DNA of 64,000 bases from [Ruminococcus] torques ATCC 27756 (GCF_000153925.1 NZ_DS264344.1:1-64000), one strand, 5' to 3'; numbered from the stretch's first letter, positions 39,645 to 47,401 are shown. The notes: generated from the letters alone by a model not told the origin. Numbers and translations are program-made.

Positions 39645-39748
39645 ATTGCAATATGCAATTAAACAATAAACAATATGATTTCGTAATGCTTGACAAGATG
39701 ATATAAACACGCTATACTGACAGCACAAAAGAAATTGCATAATGCAAT
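39645..39748. promoter_or_regulatory. Twin operators ATTGCA-N3-TGCAAT
   Basis: ATTGCAATATGCAAT at 39645-39659 and ATTGCATAATGCAAT at 39734-39748 share both half-sites and a three-base spacer. One lies near each of the divergent starts, as expected for a repressor that controls itself and the excisionase/mobilisation genes. Confidence 0.72.
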
Positions 39749-39766
39749 TTATAAGGAGGTGGTCAC

Positions 39767-39997
39767 ATGACGCAAAGAAAGATTGCCTTATCTATTGAGG
39801 AAGCTGCGGATTATACGGGAATCGGCAGGAACACCCTGAGAAAACTGGTGGAGTGGAAGAAACTTCCGGTATTAAAGGTCGGGAGGAAAGTCCTGATTAA
39901 AACGGATATGCTGGAACTTTTCATGGAAGCCAATGAGGGCAGGGACTTAAGGGATAAAGGAAATGTGAAAGCCGTCACAAGAAACGGTTCCACTTAA
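39767..39997 (+). CDS. Excisionase / MerR-like DNA-binding protein
   Basis: A protein of 76 residues with a helix-turn-helix of the excisionase (HTH_17) type: LSIEEAADYTGIGRNTLRKL, then LPVLKVGRKVLIKTDMLELF. Such proteins bend DNA for excision or act as small regulators. The ATG at 39767 follows AAGGAGGTGG. It is divergent from the XRE repressor and heads the mobilisation genes. A hairpin GGCGGTT / AACCGCC (40001-40022) lies just past its stop. Confidence 0.85.
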   Translation: MTQRKIALSIEEAADYTGIGRNTLRKLVEWKKLPVLKVGRKVLIKTDMLELFMEANEGRDLRDKGNVKAVTRNGST

Positions 39998-40143
39998 AAA
40001 GGCGGTTCCCGAAGAAACCGCCAAAGGTTTTATCAGACCGAAGCCATGATATACCTACACGCAAGCAGATTATACCATGTACTTCGTCTGACAGACAACA
40101 GGAAACTTATGTTTGGTAGAAAAAAGAAAGGACGATGATATTT

Positions 40144-40458
40144 ATGGCAAGATCAACAAAGAGTTATGAGGAGCGTCTGCTCCAGTTGGAAAAAAGAGAA
40201 CAGGAAAGCCTTGAAAAAGCGAAACAGTACGCAGCACAGAAACGGGAACTGAAGAAACGTCAGAAAGATGTGGAAACAAAAAAACGAACCCACAGGCTCT
40301 GTCAGATTGGCGGTGCGGTGGAATCAGTGATTGGTTCTGCGATTGAGGAAGAAGATATTCCGAAGCTGGTCGGCTTCTTAAAAAGGCAGGAAGCAAATGG
40401 GAAATTCTTCTCAAAGGCAATGCAAAAAGAGCCAGTTGCGAATACGGAGGAAGTGTAA
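40144..40458 (+). CDS. Small coiled-coil mobilisation-region protein (DUF3847-like)
   Basis: A protein of 104 residues. A long charged helix rich in Lys, Glu and Arg (SYEERLLQLEKREQESLEKA) comes first, followed by HRLCQIGGAVESVIGS and a short C-terminal helix region. The layout resembles the DUF3847/MobC-like proteins that commonly sit before MobA/MobL relaxases; the role is probably as a relaxase accessory. The start could also be 40135 (two codons and one Phe earlier); neither has ideal spacing from AAAGGA. Confidence 0.65.
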   Translation: MARSTKSYEERLLQLEKREQESLEKAKQYAAQKRELKKRQKDVETKKRTHRLCQIGGAVESVIGSAIEEEDIPKLVGFLKRQEANGKFFSKAMQKEPVANTEEV

Positions 40459-40504
40459 TGCCGGAGGGAGTGGAGTTTCCATTCCCTTCATTGCTTTTTT
40501 ATGA

Positions 40505-40560
40505 AGGGCGCACTTATGGACAACCAGAGGTCGTCCGTATAAGTTTGCCACAGGTGGCAA
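40505..40560 (-). other. Candidate oriT (MOBQ type)
   Basis: On the minus strand an imperfect 8-bp inverted repeat GGACGACC-TCT-GGTTGTCC is followed directly by ATAAGTGCGCCCT (40517 down to 40505). TAAGTGCGCCCT is the nick-region core I recall from RSF1010/R1162-class oriT sites. The repeat extends outward (CTTAT/ATAAG). A second perfect repeat TTGCCAC-AG-GTGGCAA lies at 40545-40560. The relaxase of the matching family starts 230 bases downstream. Confidence 0.68.
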
Positions 40561-40787
40561 CCGGTCTGCGCTAACGCTTGCCGGGCTCGTTCCGTCGGCG
40601 GGCATTTCATGCAGACCTGCTCATGTCGCAGGAGGCACTCTTCGCCAGAGGGGCGCATTCCATGCAGGCTGTTATGCACAGAGCACTCTTACGCAGAGGG
40701 CGTTCCGGCAGATACCATTCTCTTTTACAGGAAATGTTAACTGCCGGAAATCAATGCCGGGTACGGCAGAAAGGGGGGAAACGGATC

Positions 40788-41481
40788 ATGGCGATCTTTC
40801 ATTATACGGTAAAGATTGTCGGACGCAGCAAAGGGAAATCCATCATATCAGCGTCTGCCTATCTCAATGGTGATGTAATGAAAAATGAAGAAACAGGCAG
40901 GATCAGTTACTACACTTCCAAAAGAGAAGTTGTTTATACCAGTTTGATGATGTGTGAAAATGCACCGCAGGAATGGCAGAATGTACCTGCCGAAAATATC
41001 AAACGGTTTCAGAAATCTGTCCGGTATAAAAGGGCAGACAACAAAGAAGTTGTACTGGAGAAATTCAAACTTACTTTTCAGAAACAGTGCTTATGGAATG
41101 AAGTTTTGAAGATTGAGAAAAGTTCAGACGCACAGCTTGGCAGATCGTTTGAGTTCTCACTTCCAAAAGAATGGAATCGACAGGAACAAATTGAATATAC
41201 AACAGATTATATTCAGAAAAACTTTGTGGACAAAGGCATGTGTGCAGATTGGAGCATTCACGATAAGGGCGACGGAAACCCGCATGTGCATTTACTTGTA
41301 ACCATGCGTCCCTTTAATCCCGACCACTCATGGGGAAACAAAGAAGTCAAAGACTGGGAGTTTGTCAGAGATACTGACGGAAATATTGTGGTTGATGAAT
41401 CCCACCCGGACTGGTGGCAGGATAAAAAGAATCCTGACCGTCATGGAATCCGAATTCCGGTATTGGACGAAAACGGTAGAA
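40788..41481 (+). pseudogene. mobA: MobA/MobL relaxase, 3'-truncated
   Basis: The reading frame starts MAIFHYTVKIVGRSKGKS with the ATG at 40788 behind AAGGGGGG. It holds the MobA/MobL nickase domain, including the HUH histidine motif GNPHVHLLVTMRPF. About 231 residues of relaxase remain (VLDENGRT is the last convincing part), after which the frame runs through an IS256-type fragment in the opposite direction and stops at 41549. A full relaxase would have several hundred more residues and often a primase or helper domain. It is probably non-functional. Confidence 0.85.
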
Positions 41482-41741
41482 CCATAACGACTATTCACTC
41501 TTTTTCGCTTATAACCATTGCGATAATCACCGCTATCAGAACGTTGTGATTTTTCATATCCCAAGTGGTCATCCATTTCCGCTTCCATCATCTCTTTGAT
41601 GGTTCCACCAAGAAGATCTTTCAGCGCATCCTGGATATCTTCTGCTGATTGGATATCGTATTCTTTCAAGAGCTGGTGAATGATGTTACGTTTTCCTTCT
41701 GTCATTTGTACTTTGTGTACAGGTTTCTTTTCTCTTGCCAT
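41482..41741 (-). pseudogene. IS256-family transposase, N-terminal fragment
   Basis: Minus strand, from an ATG at 41741 (MAREKKPVHKVQMTEGKRN). It continues through DALKDLLGGTIKEMMEAEMD, then DHLGYEKSQRSDSGDYRNGY and KRKRVNSRYG, the highly conserved N-terminal region of mutator/IS256 transposases. It ends at about 41482, where the relaxase begins on the other strand, so the catalytic DDE core is missing. Bases 41742 to about 41820 are probably the remaining IS end. Confidence 0.88.
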
Positions 41742-41821
41742 AATAAAAGGCCTCCTTATGATAAAATATTTTACCATAGAAGACCTTCTAAAACATTATT
41801 TACAGAAAAAGTTTCACATTC

Positions 41822-42235
41822 TCAAGAAAGTTCTCCTGTCGGGTATGGAATATTAAAGTAGCTGTATTAATTCCATCAGTTTTATTTGGATTAGTACATA
41901 TTATAGGAATGGATTTTTCCATTATAAGTAGCCTGTTGGTTCTTATTGCTGGAACAATGGTGGGAATAATGTTCTCAATGGTTGCTATTGAAAGTGGTTC
42001 TGTTTGGAACAGCGGAATTGTCCATTCACTTTGGAATATTTTAATTATTGGCGGCGGTTTATCAATAAGCGAAAAGGCAGATGAATATTCGGTTATGACA
42101 TATGTACTTGATTCAAAAGACTTTGTTTTCACTGGTGGAGAATTTGGAATTGAATCATCAATTATTGCACTATTAGGTTATGTTATAGTTACTTTAGCAG
42201 CAATATGTATGATTAAGAAAAAAGCAAAAGTGTAA
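41822..42235 (+). pseudogene. CPBP-family intramembrane protease, C-terminal fragment
   Basis: The frame is open across the IS256 end and reads NIKVAVLIPSVLFGLVHIIG and VWNSGIVHSLWNILIIGGG, the second and third metal-site helices of CPBP (CAAX-like/Abi) proteases. The first motif (EExxxR) is lost at the junction near 41,820. The fragment ends normally (TAA 42233-42235) after a last TM helix. An ATG at 41909 is available but would give a product without the active site. Confidence 0.75.
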
Positions 42236-42256
42236 TAAGTATCAAAAAACAAAATC

Positions 42257-42283
42257 CAGTTTGGAGAATTGAAAAAAACGGAA
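42257..42283 (+). repeat. Cassette-joint repeat, copy 0 (degenerate)
   Basis: CAGTTTGGAGAATTGAAAAA and the next few bases match copy 2 at 46,884 with several changes. It lies between the CPBP remnant and the MarR promoter. Confidence 0.45.
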
Positions 42284-42308
42284 TTTACCTATTAAGACAT
42301 ATAAACTC

Positions 42309-42363
42309 TTGACAATAAAGCTCCTATATAGTATGTTTTGAATAAACTACTATATAGGAGCTT
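42309..42363 (+). promoter_or_regulatory. Promoter and 16-bp palindromic operator of the MarR/radical SAM unit
   Basis: TTGACA (42309-42314), 17 bases, TATGTT (42332-42337). AAGCTCCTATATAGTA (42318-42333) is exactly repeated inverted as TACTATATAGGAGCTT (42348-42363). The palindrome spans the region between -35 and -10, the probable start, and the TAGGAG ribosome site, so it could act on DNA (MarR operator) and as an RNA hairpin hiding the ribosome site. Confidence 0.78.
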
Positions 42364-42367
42364 TTGT

Positions 42368-42805
42368 ATGGAAATGAATGGAGGATTTCTTGTCACCAAA
42401 ATAAAACAGCTTGGAGACCGGATTTTCGAGAAGATTCTCAGTGAAAAGAATATTGATGCGTTTAATGGAGCCCAGGGGCGTATTCTTTATGTGCTGTGGC
42501 AGAAGGATGGTATTTCAATCAGGTCACTCTCGACTAAATGTGGATTAGCGATAACATCTCTTACTACGATGCTGGAAAGAATGGAAAATCAAGGGCTGAT
42601 AAGCCGTGTTCAGTCTGAAACGGACAAAAGGAAAACGCTCCTGTTTCTGACTGAGAAAGCACATGCCTTAAAGGGCGAGTACGATTCTGTATCTGATGAG
42701 ATGGGCAGTATTTACTACAAAGGTTTTTCAGAGGAAGAAATTACCCGGTTTGAGGAATGCCTCGACCGCATCAGAAAGAATCTTGAGGAGTGGCAGAAGT
42801 CATGA
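42368..42805 (+). CDS. MarR-family regulator of the radical SAM pair
   Basis: A protein of 145 residues. The winged helix-turn-helix (NGAQGRILYVLWQKDGISIR, then STKCGLAITSLTTMLERMEN) and a DKRKTLLFLT wing are clear. An in-frame start at 42338 lies inside the palindrome; the ATG at 42368 follows TAGGAG. Its stop overlaps the start of the first radical SAM gene (ATGA at 42802-42805), so it is co-translated with the genes it probably represses. The ligand is unknown. Confidence 0.88.
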   Translation: MEMNGGFLVTKIKQLGDRIFEKILSEKNIDAFNGAQGRILYVLWQKDGISIRSLSTKCGLAITSLTTMLERMENQGLISRVQSETDKRKTLLFLTEKAHALKGEYDSVSDEMGSIYYKGFSEEEITRFEECLDRIRKNLEEWQKS

Positions 42806-43491
42806 GTATTTGTATCAAAGATCAGATTCAGAACATGAATATCGTCATTGGCTGCACAGTGGGGTGTACATATTGCTATGCCCGCAACAACGTGAAACGC
42901 TGGCATATGATTGATAATTTCGCTGACCCTGAATTCTTTCCGGGTAAGCTCAAGATGATGGAAAAGAAACGTCCGCAGAACTTTCTTCTTACCGGCATGA
43001 GCGATCTCTCTGGATGGAAGCCGGAATGGAGAGACGAGGTATTTGCAAAGATCCGTGAAAATCCACAGCATCAGTTCCTGTTCCTTACTAAGCGACCTGA
43101 TTTGCTGGATTTTGATACCGATCTGGAAAACGCATGGTTTGGCGTTACGGTGACGAGGAAAGCAGAACGGTGGCGTATCGACGCCCTTCGGAAAAACGTT
43201 AGAGCAAAACATTACCATGTTACCTTTGAGCCGTTATTCGATGATCCCGGCACAGTTGACCTTTCCGGAATCAATTGGATCGTTGTCGGCACCATGACCG
43301 GAGCTCAGAGCAGGAAGATTCATACGGAGCCGGAATGGGCATGGTCTCTGACGGACCAGGCACATAAGCTCGGCATTCCGGTGTTTATGAAGGAAGACCT
43401 TGTCCCTATCATAGGGGATGAAAATATGATTCAGGAAATGCCGGAAGAATTTAATAAAGTGTTAGAGGTACAGAAATCATGGAAGAAGTAA
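42802..43491 (+). CDS. Radical SAM mobile pair protein A
   Basis: A protein of 229 residues. The cluster motif CTVGCTYCYARN (CxxxCxxC, around residues 18-25) would bind a 4Fe-4S cluster and SAM. Downstream motifs (FLLTGMSDLSGWKPEW, FLFLTKRPDLLDF, WFGVTVTRKAER, IVVGTMTGAQSRKIH) resemble the phage Gp37/Gp68 (DUF5131) group of radical SAM proteins. It is coupled to the MarR gene ahead and overlaps the second radical SAM gene by 13 bases. The pair with its MarR recurs on mobile elements; its substrate is not known to me. Confidence 0.85.
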   Translation: MSICIKDQIQNMNIVIGCTVGCTYCYARNNVKRWHMIDNFADPEFFPGKLKMMEKKRPQNFLLTGMSDLSGWKPEWRDEVFAKIRENPQHQFLFLTKRPDLLDFDTDLENAWFGVTVTRKAERWRIDALRKNVRAKHYHVTFEPLFDDPGTVDLSGINWIVVGTMTGAQSRKIHTEPEWAWSLTDQAHKLGIPVFMKEDLVPIIGDENMIQEMPEEFNKVLEVQKSWKK

Positions 43492-44387
43492 TAAATGGAA
43501 TCCTCATTCGTGAGGTGGAAGCAAAGAACATCATGACTAAGTCTAGTCTGCCGGTAGGCGGTTACTCGGTCAATCCCTATGTGGGCTGTACACATGCCTG
43601 CAAGTATTGCTATGCTTCTTTTATGAAGCGCTTTACCGGGCACAAGGAGGAATGGGGCACTTTCCTTGATGTGAAGCATTGGCCGGAAATTAAAAATCCG
43701 AAGAAATATGCCGGACAGCGGGTGGTCATTGGTTCTGTGACAGATGGCTACAATCCACAGGAGGAGCAATTTGGGAATACCAGAAAACTTCTGGAGCAGC
43801 TGATCGGCAGTGACGCAGATATTCTGATCTGCACAAAGTCGGATCTTGTGGTACGGGATATTGATCTGTTGAAGAAGCTTGGACGTGTAACCGTTTCATG
43901 GTCGATCAACACACTAGATGAAAATTTCAAGAACGATATGGATTCTGCTTCGAGCATTGAGCACCGTATCGCTGCTATGAAGCAGGTATATAAGGCAGGT
44001 ATCCGTACAGTCTGTTTCGTATCCCCGGTATTCCCCGGTATCACGGATTTTGAAGCAATCTTTGAGCGGGTAAAGGATCAGTGCGATCTGTTCTGGCTCG
44101 AAAATCTCAATCTTCGAGGCGGTTTCAAAAAGACAATTATGGATTATATCGCCGGAAAATATCCTGATCTTGTACCACTTTACGACGAGATCTATAACAA
44201 GCATAACCGCAGCTACTTTGAAGCACTTGAAGTAAAAGCTGAGAAAATGGCTAAGAAGTATGATTGTGCCTTTGTGGATAATGAAATGCCTTATGGCAGA
44301 GTCCCGCAGGGGCATCCGGTGATCGTAGATTATTTCTATCATGAGGAAATCCGTGGGACAGAGAATACCGGAAAAAGAAATCGCTAA
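43479..44387 (+). CDS. Radical SAM mobile pair protein B
   Basis: A protein of 302 residues. The cluster motif is CTHACKYCYASFMKRF (CxxxCxxC, around residues 36-43). The barrel shows VVIGSVTDGYNPQEEQF, DILICTKSDLVVRDID and TVSWSINTLDENF, a SPL/DUF-like SPASM-less radical SAM layout related to Rv2578c-type proteins. The ATG at 43479 has GAGG upstream inside gene A, and the overlap implies fixed stoichiometry. No peptide substrate or maturation partner gene is adjacent, which leaves small molecule, RNA or DNA as candidates. Confidence 0.85.
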   Translation: MEEVINGILIREVEAKNIMTKSSLPVGGYSVNPYVGCTHACKYCYASFMKRFTGHKEEWGTFLDVKHWPEIKNPKKYAGQRVVIGSVTDGYNPQEEQFGNTRKLLEQLIGSDADILICTKSDLVVRDIDLLKKLGRVTVSWSINTLDENFKNDMDSASSIEHRIAAMKQVYKAGIRTVCFVSPVFPGITDFEAIFERVKDQCDLFWLENLNLRGGFKKTIMDYIAGKYPDLVPLYDEIYNKHNRSYFEALEVKAEKMAKKYDCAFVDNEMPYGRVPQGHPVIVDYFYHEEIRGTENTGKRNR

Positions 44388-44411
44388 CTTCAAGTTTGTA
44401 GAATTAAAAAT
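44385..44411 (+). repeat. Cassette-joint repeat, copy 1
   Basis: Starts with the TAA stop of the second radical SAM gene and contains AGTTTGTAGAATTAAAAAT. It differs from copy 3 (47,646) at one base in 27. Confidence 0.65.
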
Positions 44412-44433
44412 GAAATAAAGTTCCAGTAATCAT

Positions 44434-44466
44434 AGAGTGTATGGATTCAATTCCATATGCTCTTTT
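44434..44466 (+). terminator. Terminator after the radical SAM pair
   Basis: AGAGTGTATGGA (44434-44445) pairs with TCCATATGCTCT (44452-44463; two G-U pairs), then T residues. Confidence 0.7.
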
Positions 44467-44487
44467 TCTTTACTGAAAAATCTAATG

Positions 44488-44538
44488 TTACGAGTTTCTT
44501 ACGAGTGGTATTTAAAAAACTCGCAAGAAGACTCGTAA
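44488..44538. repeat. Inverted repeat at the 3' end of the AAA ATPase gene
   Basis: Left arm 44488-44506 (TTACGAGTTTCTTACGAGT) and right arm 44519-44538 (ACTCGCAAGAAGACTCGTAA) pair almost fully. It lies 18 bases beyond the stop of the minus-strand ATPase gene and could act as its terminator. Confidence 0.55.
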
Positions 44539-44555
44539 GAGATATTTCGCACTTC

Positions 44556-45752
44556 TTATTCTTGTAGTAACCAATCGGCTATATCGTGAATTTCGATTCC
44601 TTCATAGCTATATAAGGGATGTTTGGTTCTGGCAATAATCATTTTCGGATAAGCATCTCGAATCTGAAGCAGAGGAGAGTATTCTCTCTCAAATGTTTCC
44701 TGCCCGGAAATGTTGTCGCTGACCTGAATATAAATCTTCTCGCTGCCTCTCTGAGCGACAAAGTCGATCTCCTTTTGATAGAGCTTGCCGACATAGACAT
44801 CGTATCCACGGCGAAGAAGCTCGATGCAAACAATGTTTTCATATACTCTGCCATAATCCATATTTCTGCTTCCCAGTATTGCATATCGAATACCGCTGTC
44901 ACACAAATAGAACTTTTCAGAGCTTTCAAGGTATTTCTTACCTCGGATGTCGTATCTCTTAATATCATAAAATACAAAAGCATTGCACAAATACTTAATG
45001 TACTTTCCAACGGTTACATGATTGGTTGGAGTCTCATTTGCTGTCAGTAGCTGACTAACCTTATTCGGAGAAGTCAGGTTGCTGATATTATCCATCAAGA
45101 ACTCGCTCAGACGCTGCAAAACCAAAGTGTCCGGCAGAGCATATTTCTGTACCAAGTCCCTTGTAACAATGGTTTCGTAGACTTCTTTTATATAGTTTGT
45201 TCTGTCTTTTTCGGTTCGATAGGCATAGGAACCTGCTAAACCGCCTTTGATAGCGTACTCATCAAAGAGCTTATCTTTGTCGCTAATATCATCATAAAAT
45301 TGGCAATATTCCTGGAAACTGAAAGGAAACACATGAATTTCAATATAGCGTCCGGTAAACAGAGTTGCCAGATCCGCACTCAACAGGAAAGCATTAGAGC
45401 CTGTTACATAGATGTCGTATTTTCCCTTAGAGTACAGGCTGTTGATTGCCAGCTCAAACTTGGGACACATTTGAACCTCGTCTACAAACAGGTAGTTCGT
45501 TTTGCCTTCTTGATAATGTTCTTCCACATAGGCGTGTAAGGCATGGTATTCCTTGATTTCTTCATACGCTAAATCCATGAAGTCAATGAAGATAATATTG
45601 ATGTTTTCAAAGTTGCTTTTCAGATACGCAATATACGCCTGCATCAGTTTGGACTTACCAGATCGACGAATACCTGTGATGATCTTGATGTCAGGAGTGC
45701 CATTCAGTTCAATGATTCTATCGAGATATTTTGCTCTCGTGATTGTTTTCAT
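44556..45752 (-). CDS. Orphan AAA ATPase with DUF4143 domain
   Basis: A protein of 398 residues, minus strand. Walker A is GIRRSGKSKLM (about residues 27-37), Walker B NYLFVDEVQMCPKFE; a winged-helix middle part precedes a C-terminal DUF4143 nuclease-like region (YENIVCIELLRRGYDVYVGK, EIDFVAQRG). The DVYVGKLYQKEIDFVA part carries the ExD-like residues of a PD-(D/E)xK fold. Such ATPases are common orphans in bacterial genomes with unclear roles. The start at 45752 has GGGGGACT upstream on the minus strand; the longer frame to 45842 is not needed. Confidence 0.85.
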   Translation of the reverse strand: MKTITRAKYLDRIIELNGTPDIKIITGIRRSGKSKLMQAYIAYLKSNFENINIIFIDFMDLAYEEIKEYHALHAYVEEHYQEGKTNYLFVDEVQMCPKFELAINSLYSKGKYDIYVTGSNAFLLSADLATLFTGRYIEIHVFPFSFQEYCQFYDDISDKDKLFDEYAIKGGLAGSYAYRTEKDRTNYIKEVYETIVTRDLVQKYALPDTLVLQRLSEFLMDNISNLTSPNKVSQLLTANETPTNHVTVGKYIKYLCNAFVFYDIKRYDIRGKKYLESSEKFYLCDSGIRYAILGSRNMDYGRVYENIVCIELLRRGYDVYVGKLYQKEIDFVAQRGSEKIYIQVSDNISGQETFEREYSPLLQIRDAYPKMIIARTKHPLYSYEGIEIHDIADWLLQE

Positions 45753-46044
45753 ATAGTCCCCCACTTTCAAAAATTGAAGTTTTTTCATTTTCCGAAACCG
45801 CTTCGTTGTACTTAGTATACTGTCTGCTAAAAGTATATGCAAGATGTCGCTTTCAAAAACACAAATTTTTTTATTTTTTGAAAGCGGAAACTATGTACAG
45901 GCAACCCGATTCTTTACTGAATTTCAAGTAAAATGCAGAAATTTTCGAAAGATTGCTTTTGACCACTGTAAAACATGCTCTGAGCGTTTCGTTATATGAA
46001 GGGATAATTTTTCTTTCATATTTCAAAGAAAAGAGGATAAAGAA

Positions 46045-46342
46045 ATGTCAGAGAAAAGACGTAGAGGAATCTGTTGATAAGATAATCGCCAATCGTATGA
46101 GCAAAGCATATTCTGAATGGAAATCAAATCAAGATACACAGTCATTTAATGAAAATATCGAGAAGGAATACCAGAAGCTTTTGGAAACACTGTCTCCGGA
46201 ACAAGAGAAAGTGCTTACGAAGTATTGTGATGAAATATTTGCCAGCGGAGCAGAAACAGAAGAGTTTTTCTATCGCCTGGGTATAAAGGATGGACTGAGA
46301 TTAAAAAGTACGGTAAAATCTGTATTAGAAATGATGTCGTGA
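46045..46342 (+). pseudogene. Small DUF6809-like protein with a frameshift near its start
   Basis: The frame ending at 46342 reads VEESVDKIIANRMSKAYSEW, later KLLETLSPEQEKVLTKYCDE, and YRLGIKDGLRL near the end, similar to DUF6809-type small proteins. The best start, ATG at 46045 behind AGAGGA (MSEK...), is in another frame and hits a stop; removing one A from AAAA at 46054-46057 joins it to the long frame. The alternative is a poorly supported start at 45953. I read it as a recent one-base insertion, though slippage at the A run could rescue some product. Confidence 0.55.
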
Positions 46343-46367
46343 AATTGGTATTTGAGGAGATAGACTA

Positions 46368-46886
46368 GTGAGAACATACGAGAACAAAGATGAACTTAAG
46401 AACGAGATAAATAAAAGTTTTGCAAAGTACATTTCAGAATTTGATATTATTCCGGAATCATTAAAAGATAAGAGAGTTGAGGAAGTTGACAGAACTCCAG
46501 CAGAAAATCTTGCTTACCAGGTTGGCTGGACAACTCTTGTTCTTAAATGGGAATCAGACGAAAGAAATGGTCTTCATGTCAAGACTCCTTCGGATGATTT
46601 TAAGTGGAATCAGCTTGGCGAATTATATCAATGGTTTACAGATACATATGCTTATCTGTCGTTGCAGGAGTTGAAAGATATGCTGAAAGAGAATATTAAT
46701 TCGATTTATGAAATGATTGACTCATTAAGCGACGAAGAGTTATTCGAGCCCCATATGAGAAAGTGGGCCGATGAAGCAACCAAAACAGCGGTCTGGGAAG
46801 TATACAAGTTTATACATGTTAACACGGTTGCTCCGTTCGGAACATTTAGAACTAAGATTAGAAAATGGAAAAAGATAGCACTATAA
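46368..46886 (+). CDS. ClbS/DfsB family four-helix bundle protein
   Basis: A protein of 172 residues with a GTG start and GAGGAGA upstream. The sequence (DRTPAENLAYQVGWTTLVLK, GLHVKTPSDDFKWNQLGELY, FIHVNTVAPFGTFRTKIRKW) matches the DUF1706/ClbS-DfsB family. The founding member ClbS protects against colibactin by opening its cyclopropane; most homologues have unknown substrates. It follows the frameshifted small gene by 25 bases, and its TAA stop is the first triplet of repeat copy 2. Confidence 0.82.
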   Translation: MRTYENKDELKNEINKSFAKYISEFDIIPESLKDKRVEEVDRTPAENLAYQVGWTTLVLKWESDERNGLHVKTPSDDFKWNQLGELYQWFTDTYAYLSLQELKDMLKENINSIYEMIDSLSDEELFEPHMRKWADEATKTAVWEVYKFIHVNTVAPFGTFRTKIRKWKKIAL

Positions 46887-46912
46887 CTTTCAGTTTGTAG
46901 AATTAAGAAAAT
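46884..46912 (+). repeat. Cassette-joint repeat, copy 2
   Basis: Starts with the TAA stop of the ClbS-like gene and contains CAGTTTGTAGAATTAAGAAA, matching copies 1 and 3 with a few changes. Confidence 0.6.
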
Positions 46913-47019
46913 CGAAACTTACACAATTCTTGAACTCAACACAAACTGCCGTCAGTGTTGTTCCGTTACTCGTTCTTTGCTGGTATCATAGAACCATCAA
47001 ATGAAGGAGGCAACAAGCC

Positions 47020-47373
47020 ATGAATACAGATAAAATCTATGCAGAACAACTCGCAAACGAATATGCACCCAAGGACACCTCCAAGGTGGTCGCTCTTCGC
47101 AAGCTGGATGCAAAAGCCAAGCTTCCCGCAAACGTTTTTACCTACACCTTCGGTATTATCACAGCGTTGGTAGCCGGTGTCGGGATGTGCCTTTCCATGA
47201 AGGTTATCGGCAACGGTAGTACTGCTATGTTTGTTCTCGGCGTGATTGTCGGCATTATCGGGCTGCTGGGTATGGGCGTTAATTACCCCATCTACAAAAA
47301 ATTGCTGGCTCAGGGCAAGCAGAAATACGCTTTTGAAATCATGGAACTGGCAAAAGAAATCAGTGAGAAGTAA
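47020..47373 (+). CDS. Small membrane protein, function unknown
   Basis: A protein of 117 residues with ATG at 47020 and GAAGGAGG upstream. A charged N-terminal segment (about residues 1-35) precedes two TM helices (VFTYTFGIITALVAGVGMCL and FVLGVIVGIIGLLGMGVNYP), and a short cytoplasmic tail (KLLAQGKQKYAFEIMELAKE) follows. Similar proteins have been labelled dihydropteridine reductase without clear basis; I would not use that name. It is followed after 28 bases by a TetR-like fragment, perhaps its former regulator. Confidence 0.7.
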   Translation: MNTDKIYAEQLANEYAPKDTSKVVALRKLDAKAKLPANVFTYTFGIITALVAGVGMCLSMKVIGNGSTAMFVLGVIVGIIGLLGMGVNYPIYKKLLAQGKQKYAFEIMELAKEISEK

Positions 47374-47401
47374 ACAAAAACACGAAAGAAGGTGGGAATG
47401 A

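Noticed and set aside
33806-44400. CRISPR array or tRNA attachment site among the mobile elements
   Set aside because: No regularly spaced repeats and no tRNA-like sequence were seen; the repeats found are few and irregular.
47020-47373. Dihydropteridine reductase
   Set aside because: The protein is a two-helix membrane protein with no nucleotide-binding fold, so this label seen for similar proteins is not supported.
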